Notes under the pieces: model-generated | Databases searched by the model: none | Told to the model about the DNA's origin: nothing | Seen by the model: the letters and a program-made list of their open reading frames with translations, nothing else | Shown here: positions 7,191 to 11,529 of the stretch, piece after piece | How the letters are laid out: every line of letters starts with the position of its first letter | Numbering within the stretch: position 1 is the stretch's first letter | Source: Granulosicoccaceae bacterium | Lineage (GTDB): Bacteria; Pseudomonadota; Gammaproteobacteria; DAOVJZ01 | Direction: 5' to 3' | NCBI GenBank assembly: GCA_030632035.1 | Contig: DAOVJZ010000024.1 | Location: forward strand, 1 to 11,529 | Length of the DNA stretch: 11,529 nucleotides | Translations under genes and position numbers: made by a program

Positions 7191-7226
7191 TGTTTGGTGC
7201 TAAGTTACTGTATAGGAAACAGAATT

Positions 7227-7274
7227 TTAGCAGATTATACTTGTCACGGCTCGACATACTCTTAATGAAGTATG
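7227..7274 (-). promoter_or_regulatory. Possible promoter and inverted repeat ahead of the two-component genes
   Basis: On the minus strand a perfect TATAAT lies at 7239-7234, which would start transcription near 7227 and leave a leader of about 37 bases before the kinase gene. No good -35 box is present at the proper spacing. Instead an inverted repeat, CATACT at 7255-7260 with AGTATG at 7269-7274 (8-base spacer), sits where a -35 box would be, as expected for an activator-dependent promoter or an operator. Neither is proven. The 113-base gap (7191-7303) shows no convincing terminator after dsrR, so read-through from the dsr genes is also possible. Confidence 0.4.
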
Positions 7275-7303
7275 GGCTGTATCTGACTGTATTTACTGGA
7301 AAT

Positions 7304-7630
7304 TTAACTAGATGAACTTTCTTCAGCAGTACTTTGTTGGGCTGGATCGTTGGGATTAATGAAAATAAACTGGAATTCATCTGGGTTCAGTTCAACAAAA
7401 TCCAGTGTAGTGCCTCTCAGGAGAGGGACATGATCATCAAAAATAATGACTTCAATCTCTTCTGAAACAACTTCAATATCGCTGGGACCTTTGGTATCAA
7501 AGCCCATGCCATATTCAATAGCACCTTCCGAATTCTGTTTAGCCGCTAATCGCAGTGACATATTCTCCATCTCGCTTTCTTTGGCAGCGGTACGGATTTG
7601 TTCAGCAGCTTGGGGGGTGATCGTAATCAT
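7304..7630 (-). CDS. dsrR: DsrR, A-type (IscA-like) scaffold homologue without cysteines
   Basis: The protein has 108 residues and an IscA/HesB-like fold: N-terminal ITPQAAEQIRTAAKE helix, LRLAAK strand, YGMGFDTKGPSDIEVVSE, and LLRGTTLDFVE. It contains no cysteine at all, so it cannot bind a cluster as IscA does. This absence is a known mark of DsrR of sulfur oxidisers, which in Allochromatium vinosum is needed for full expression of the dsr genes and for sulfur globule oxidation, apparently at a post-transcriptional level. The C-terminus is an acidic, Ser-rich tail (AEESSSS). It starts 4 bases after the dsrN stop; a weak AAAGG lies about 13 bases upstream, so coupling is likely. It is the last dsr gene seen; a dsrS-like gene does not follow. 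Confidence 0.87.
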   Translation of the reverse strand: MITITPQAAEQIRTAAKESEMENMSLRLAAKQNSEGAIEYGMGFDTKGPSDIEVVSEEIEVIIFDDHVPLLRGTTLDFVELNPDEFQFIFINPNDPAQQSTAEESSSS

Positions 7631-7634
7631 AAAT

Positions 7635-9020
7635 TTATTGTAACCTTTCCTGTTTTACTTTGCGCGCGAAATTGATAAATCGCTCAGCCCAGTGGTTGTT
7701 TTCAACGTCTCTCAAGTGTAGATAGCATGCGGTCAGGTTCTTGTGGACGATGCCATCATTGTGACCATTTACACCATATCCTCTCAGGATTTCGTATGCG
7801 AATCGGGTGTTGGCAGGCAGTGCTTCAAGTCCCGAATAATGAAATTCGTGCGCAGAAAATTCTGCAGAGTGTCCTTCAGAATCCCATAAGCCTTTACCTG
7901 TTTCACTCATGCGAACATAGCCTCGACCCTGGGGTTTGTCGTGCATCACGGTGTCTGCTGGAATAACGCCAACCATTTCAGCTATTTTACCTTTCCAGCT
8001 CAGGGAGCGTGACAAGTACATAAGCCCACCACATTCCACATAAGAGGGTAAACCAGCCTCAATTTTATCGTATATATCCTTTTTGAGCGACGCGTTGGTC
8101 GCCAGAGAGTCCATATGAGTTTCAGGGAATCCTCCCCCGATAAAGAGTGCATCTATGTTAGGCAATTGCTTATCTTTCAGAGTGTTAAATGGAACAAGCG
8201 TGGCACCGGCATTTTCCAGTGCTTCCAGATCGCCGTCGTAATAAAAGCCAAAGGACTCATCCATGGCGATGCCTAACCTGATATCAGGCTCATGTACTGG
8301 TATTGTCGGTGTTGCTGTTACCGTACTGATGTCAGGCGATGCTTTACGCGCAATGGTTTCGAGTGCATCCAGATCGACTTGCTGTTCTATCAGATTACAA
8401 ATTTCATCAATACGTTGATCTGATTTCTGTTCTTCATTACTTGGAATGAGACCTAGGTGTCTTTCCACGATGTTGAGTTTTTCATCCCGATGAACGGCAC
8501 CTAGTACAGGGACATCAGTATAGTGTTCAATGACGGCACGTAATTTTGATTCATGGCGGGAACCACCAAGATTATTCAGGATGACGCCATCAATCTGGAG
8601 TTCCTTATCAAAATCCTGATACCCGCGAATGAGTGGAGCAACACCACGAGTCATGCCTTCTGCATCAATCACAAGAATAACAGGGGTTTTTAATAAATGT
8701 GCCAGTGCAGCATTGCTGTTACTACCATCCAGATCCAACCCATCATAGAGTCCCTTGTTGCCCTCGATAATGCTGATATCAGATTGAGAATCGAAACGAT
8801 TGAATGTCGACAGAATTTCTTCATTCGACATAAGATAAAAATCAAGGTTATGACAGGGACGGTTAGCTGCCTTCCTTAGCCACATAGGGTCAATATAATC
8901 AGGTCCTTTTTTGAAGGGCTGGACTATTTGACCACGACGTGTGAATGCGGCACATAAACCGAGTGTAATTGTTGTTTTGCCAGATGATTTATACGCGGCG
9001 GAAATGAGCAGTCGAGACAT
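7635..9020 (-). CDS. dsrN: DsrN, CbiA/CobB-type siroheme (glutamine-dependent) amide synthase
   Basis: The protein has 461 residues and is homologous to cobyrinic acid a,c-diamide synthase. The ATPase domain has a P-loop-like AAYKSSGKTTI at 8-18 and EGNKGLYDG near 86-94. The C-terminal class I glutamine amidotransferase domain has DALFIGGGFPE near 290-300, the nucleophile C330 (YVECGGLMYLS) and H435 (ACYLHLRD) in the position of the triad histidine. In sulfur oxidisers it amidates siroheme to the siro(haem)amide prosthetic group of reverse dissimilatory sulfite reductase DsrAB in the cytoplasm. A cobalamin-pathway CbiA is the alternative, but the neighbours dsrP and dsrR settle it as DsrN. 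The ATG at 9020 is preceded by AGGGAA at suitable distance. The 81-base gap to dsrP holds a hairpin. Confidence 0.9.
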   Translation of the reverse strand: MSRLLISAAYKSSGKTTITLGLCAAFTRRGQIVQPFKKGPDYIDPMWLRKAANRPCHNLDFYLMSNEEILSTFNRFDSQSDISIIEGNKGLYDGLDLDGSNSNAALAHLLKTPVILVIDAEGMTRGVAPLIRGYQDFDKELQIDGVILNNLGGSRHESKLRAVIEHYTDVPVLGAVHRDEKLNIVERHLGLIPSNEEQKSDQRIDEICNLIEQQVDLDALETIARKASPDISTVTATPTIPVHEPDIRLGIAMDESFGFYYDGDLEALENAGATLVPFNTLKDKQLPNIDALFIGGGFPETHMDSLATNASLKKDIYDKIEAGLPSYVECGGLMYLSRSLSWKGKIAEMVGVIPADTVMHDKPQGRGYVRMSETGKGLWDSEGHSAEFSAHEFHYSGLEALPANTRFAYEILRGYGVNGHNDGIVHKNLTACYLHLRDVENNHWAERFINFARKVKQERLQ

Positions 9021-9043
9021 ATTATTTTATTCCCTGAGCTAAC

Positions 9044-9065
9044 AGGTTGTTCCAAAACACAACCT
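9044..9065 (-). other. Hairpin between dsrP and dsrN
   Basis: AGGTTGT at 9044-9050 and ACAACCT at 9059-9065 form a perfect 7 bp stem with an 8-base loop in the 81-base gap between dsrP and dsrN. No T run follows on the minus strand, so it is not a standard terminator. It could mark an RNA processing or stability site separating the membrane-complex part of the message from dsrN-dsrR. The function is inferred from position only. Confidence 0.4.
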
Positions 9066-9101
9066 AAGGAATCTTAACAGGAATAACTAGAGTACGAAAA
9101 T

Positions 9102-10313
9102 TTATGCCGTCTTGTGGTGAGGGTCGACATCGGCATCGGCCAAAGATTCCGGCAGGAACGGCATGATCTTGGTAGCAAATGCGACCGCTGCCAATGTCAG
9201 TGCAATACCACCAATACCAAGTCCTAGTTCATAAATGCTTGGGGTATAGCTGTTGAATGCACCATCATAGAAGCTACTGGAGATAACTTCTTTACCCGGG
9301 AATAGTTCTAGCGGATAAGCCTGGCCACCAATAACAATGGTGTACACAAGCGCAAAACCACCCAGAATAACCAGAATTGCACCCAGTGCCACCATAGTGC
9401 GGCTTTGTCCCATTGGGCTATAGAAAATAGTCAGTGGAACCAGACCACCCAGTACGACAGCACCGATCCAGAATATCTGTGTAAAGATACCACCATTCAT
9501 GAGAATGAAGGCCTCTACACCATGATGCTCTGTGGCATACAAGTTAGTCAGGTGAAAGGCCAGCAGGAAATAAAGTACGGCAGCCACAAACACACCTAAA
9601 AGGTTTTTTAAACGATTGAACACAGCATCACCCAGCTGGCGATCTGTCCAGCTATAGAGCGCCATCAGAACAAGCATAAAGACAGCCAGCCCAAAGGAGA
9701 AAGACATCACAATGAACATAGGTGCCATGATGGCGGCATCATACCCTTGGCGGGCAACCAGAAAACCAAAGATTGAACCAGTACCAGTCGTCAGGATAAG
9801 ACGCCAGATAAAGGCAGCAGTACCGGCTATTCTGGTGTGCTTGTTCATACGGCGTTCCATCATGGTCCAGATATAAATTCCCACGATAAGGAAAAAGCCG
9901 TTATACAGGATAATGTTCCAGGCAAAGATGGATTTGAAATTGTAATATGTCATGGCAACGATCAGACGATCGGGTCGTCCCAGATCCAGAAGCAGAACAG
10001 CCAAGCCACCGGCCAGTAATGCGAGAGACAGTAAAGCAGATAATCGGCCCAATGGTTTGTAGATCTTTTTACCAAAGACAGAGGCAATGGAGGCGACATT
10101 GAGTGCACCAGAGGCAGCAACAATCAGGAATATGGCAAAGACATGCGGCATGCCCCAAACAATCTGGTTATTCATACCTGAAATATAGTGACCATAGTGT
10201 TCCATCGTATAGAAGGAAATGGCCGCCAGTCCCATAATTGCACCAAGAACGGCCAACAATGCCCAGTAGCCGATGCTGGTACCTTCAATGGAGGTATAAG
10301 TCACATGTTTCAT
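9102..10313 (-). CDS. dsrP: DsrP, NrfD/PsrC-family integral membrane subunit of DsrMKJOP
   Basis: The protein has 403 residues and is strongly hydrophobic, with about ten membrane helices by inspection, the first near 18-36. Segments such as LLDLGRPDRL (a typical NrfD-family motif after helix 3) and ELFPGKEVISS support the family. DsrP is the quinone-interacting membrane partner of the periplasmic ferredoxin DsrO and cytochrome DsrJ; with DsrM and DsrK it forms the transmembrane electron-transfer complex required for sulfur oxidation. A strong ribosome-binding site (GGAGAG on the minus strand) lies just before the ATG at 10313, 26 bases after the dsrO stop. PsrC or TtrC would look similar; the placement between dsrO and dsrN identifies it. 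Confidence 0.93.
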   Translation of the reverse strand: MKHVTYTSIEGTSIGYWALLAVLGAIMGLAAISFYTMEHYGHYISGMNNQIVWGMPHVFAIFLIVAASGALNVASIASVFGKKIYKPLGRLSALLSLALLAGGLAVLLLDLGRPDRLIVAMTYYNFKSIFAWNIILYNGFFLIVGIYIWTMMERRMNKHTRIAGTAAFIWRLILTTGTGSIFGFLVARQGYDAAIMAPMFIVMSFSFGLAVFMLVLMALYSWTDRQLGDAVFNRLKNLLGVFVAAVLYFLLAFHLTNLYATEHHGVEAFILMNGGIFTQIFWIGAVVLGGLVPLTIFYSPMGQSRTMVALGAILVILGGFALVYTIVIGGQAYPLELFPGKEVISSSFYDGAFNSYTPSIYELGLGIGGIALTLAAVAFATKIMPFLPESLADADVDPHHKTA

Positions 10314-10339
10314 AGTCTCTCCAGAACCCTTATTGTTTT

Positions 10340-11098
10340 TTACAGACCACGGTAACGAACGCCGGTATTCAAACCGAGGTCAGCACGAATTTGTGTGCTC
10401 TGATGTTCACGCAGTTGTTTGGAAACTTCACTGTTTGGATCATTCAGATTACCGAAAACGATGGCATCATGACCCGCTTTGGAACAGGCTTCGGCACAGG
10501 CTGTTGTACGACCAGCATCTACACGGTGTACACACATAGTGCAGGCTTCAACAGTTCCCTTGCCACGTGGTGCATGTTCCATTTGATCTGTGACTTCTTC
10601 ATGTACAAATGAACGCGCCTTGTAAGGGCAGGCCATCATGCAATAACGACAGCCAATACAAATATGTTTATCTACCAGCACAATACCATCTGCACGTTTC
10701 ATGGATGCACCCGTTGGGCATACATCAACACAAGGTGGCTTTTCACAATGCTGACACATGACAGGCAGGTTGGTAGTTTTACCTGTTTGCTTGTCTTTTA
10801 ATTCAACTTTACGAATCCATTGAGGATCGGTAAGAGGGCGATCATTAGTACCCACCCCATTTTCTGTATGACAGGCCTTAACACAGTCATCACAATCAGC
10901 GGCGCACTTATTAGTGTTAATCAACATTCCCCAGCGATTTTCACAGCTAGCACCTTCACCAGTGATTTTTACTGAGTCACCAACATGAGCCTGTGCAGTT
11001 GAATACAGCATTACACCGGGTGCAACAGCAACCATGCCGGCGGCCTTACTTATGAAATCGCGTCTGCTGGAATCGTGTTTTTTATCGTTACCACTCAT
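10340..11098 (-). CDS. dsrO: DsrO, periplasmic Tat-exported four-cluster ferredoxin subunit
   Basis: The protein has 252 residues. A twin-arginine signal (SSRRDFISKAAG, residues 10-21, and a hydrophobic run ending AQA near 37) directs folded export. Four groups of cysteines follow: C65/69/72/76, C115/118/123/127 (CQHCEKPPCVDVCPTG), C147/150/153/157 (CIGCRYCMMACPYK), and C186/189/201/205, giving four [4Fe-4S] sites like PsrB/DmsB-family electron-transfer subunits. In the complex it links the trihaem DsrJ with the membrane protein DsrP. It starts 3 bases after the dsrJ stop, so the pair is co-translated. Family members include PhsB, NrfC and HybA; the neighbours decide for DsrO. Confidence 0.94.
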   Translation of the reverse strand: MSGNDKKHDSSRRDFISKAAGMVAVAPGVMLYSTAQAHVGDSVKITGEGASCENRWGMLINTNKCAADCDDCVKACHTENGVGTNDRPLTDPQWIRKVELKDKQTGKTTNLPVMCQHCEKPPCVDVCPTGASMKRADGIVLVDKHICIGCRYCMMACPYKARSFVHEEVTDQMEHAPRGKGTVEACTMCVHRVDAGRTTACAEACSKAGHDAIVFGNLNDPNSEVSKQLREHQSTQIRADLGLNTGVRYRGL

Positions 11099-11101
11099 AG
11101 A

Positions 11102-11529
11102 TTATTCATCCGTAGTGTTTTGATTGTTTGCAAGATAGTCGAGCATCTCGCTCGCAAGATGTTTCTCTTGTTTGTTTTTAGAATGCAAAGAAGTCTTCTG
11201 AGGCGTTGTTCTGTGACAGCTAAAGCAATCCACTTTTACGCTAGCGTAGCTATGACAGCTTTGACAGAACTGGCCTTCATCCGTAATGGATATGTATTGC
11301 CCTGAATCATCTTTTTGAGCATGACAGCTAATACATTCTTTTAGGCTGTAATCCTTTGAGCGAACGCCTTCACGTAACGTCTTGTCACGCTTATGCATAA
11401 GATAATGCATATGGTTCTTACGCATATCATCCGTTGGCGCGACACACTGTTCGCCTTTGCCCTTTGTTATTTCCGGCATTGGAACACCGCTGTCACCAGC
11501 CATTACTGGCAGGCTGATAAAAACCAGTG
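11102..11529 (-). CDS. dsrJ: DsrJ, periplasmic trihaem cytochrome c (5' end beyond the window)
   Basis: The frame is open to the right edge: before the ATG at 11503 the codons read LVFISLPV, the hydrophobic part of a signal peptide ending near MA before GDSGVP. The true start therefore lies outside the window, and the ATG at 11503 is internal. Three haem motifs are visible, CISCH, CQSCH and CFSCH (residues 57-61, 80-84 and 93-97 counted from that Met). A further cysteine in GEQCVAPTDDMRKNHM (codon 11444-11446) matches the conserved Cys that in Allochromatium vinosum DsrJ serves as ligand in the unusual His/Cys-ligated haem. DsrJ faces the periplasm and passes electrons with DsrO and DsrP. A dsrM/dsrK/dsrL part of the operon is expected upstream. 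Confidence 0.92.
   Translation of the reverse strand, partial: LVFISLPVMAGDSGVPMPEITKGKGEQCVAPTDDMRKNHMHYLMHKRDKTLREGVRSKDYSLKECISCHAQKDDSGQYISITDEGQFCQSCHSYASVKVDCFSCHRTTPQKTSLHSKNKQEKHLASEMLDYLANNQNTTDE

Noticed and set aside
7635..9020. Cobalamin-pathway cbiA rather than dsrN
   Set aside because: The domains alone do not separate them, but its place between dsrP and dsrR and the absence of any cobalamin gene favour DsrN.

Overview
The window looks like the chromosome of a denitrifying, sulfur-oxidising proteobacterium, most likely gammaproteobacterial. The evidence is a gene run dsrJ-dsrO-dsrP-dsrN-dsrR, the order known from the reverse-acting (oxidative) dsr operon of Allochromatium vinosum. 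DsrR is associated with sulfur oxidisers rather than sulfate reducers. A cytochrome cd1 nitrite reductase (nirS) lies in the same neighbourhood. Base composition is moderate (GC in the low to mid 40s by eye). No tRNA, rRNA, CRISPR array, insertion sequence or phage gene was seen.

Left block, plus strand (about 1-4910). A 5'-truncated molybdopterin oxidoreductase of the DMSO reductase family is followed by a membrane-anchored NapC/NirT-type cytochrome with five rather than four haem motifs, and then by a small unrecognised helical protein that overlaps it. After a 234-base gap carrying a perfect FNR/DNR-type palindrome comes nirS, closed by a strong rho-independent terminator, and then a small periplasmic monohaem cytochrome c. 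A hairpin at 4881-4918 separates the two convergent blocks and probably terminates from both sides.

Right block, minus strand (read from 11529 down to 4910). dsrJ (its start lies beyond the window edge), dsrO and dsrP encode the periplasmic trihaem cytochrome, the periplasmic ferredoxin and the NrfD-type membrane protein of the DsrMKJOP complex. dsrN (siroheme amidation) and dsrR (an A-type carrier homologue without cysteines) follow. About 113 bases beyond dsrR, in the same orientation, is a NarX/NarL-like two-component pair whose kinase has almost no periplasmic region. It may be read through from dsr or expressed from its own promoter (a TATAAT is visible).

Taken together, the DsrMKJOP module exchanges electrons across the membrane during oxidation of stored or imported sulfur, while the NirT-like cytochrome, NirS and the small cytochrome c would drain electrons to nitrite. 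Siroheme links the halves chemically: DsrN amidates siroheme for DsrAB, and haem d1 of NirS is made from siroheme. Whether the two-component system coordinates the two halves is inference. The points most worth following are the pentahaem NirT-like protein, the unidentified molybdoenzyme with its small partner, and the NarX-like kinase that lacks the nitrate-sensing domain.
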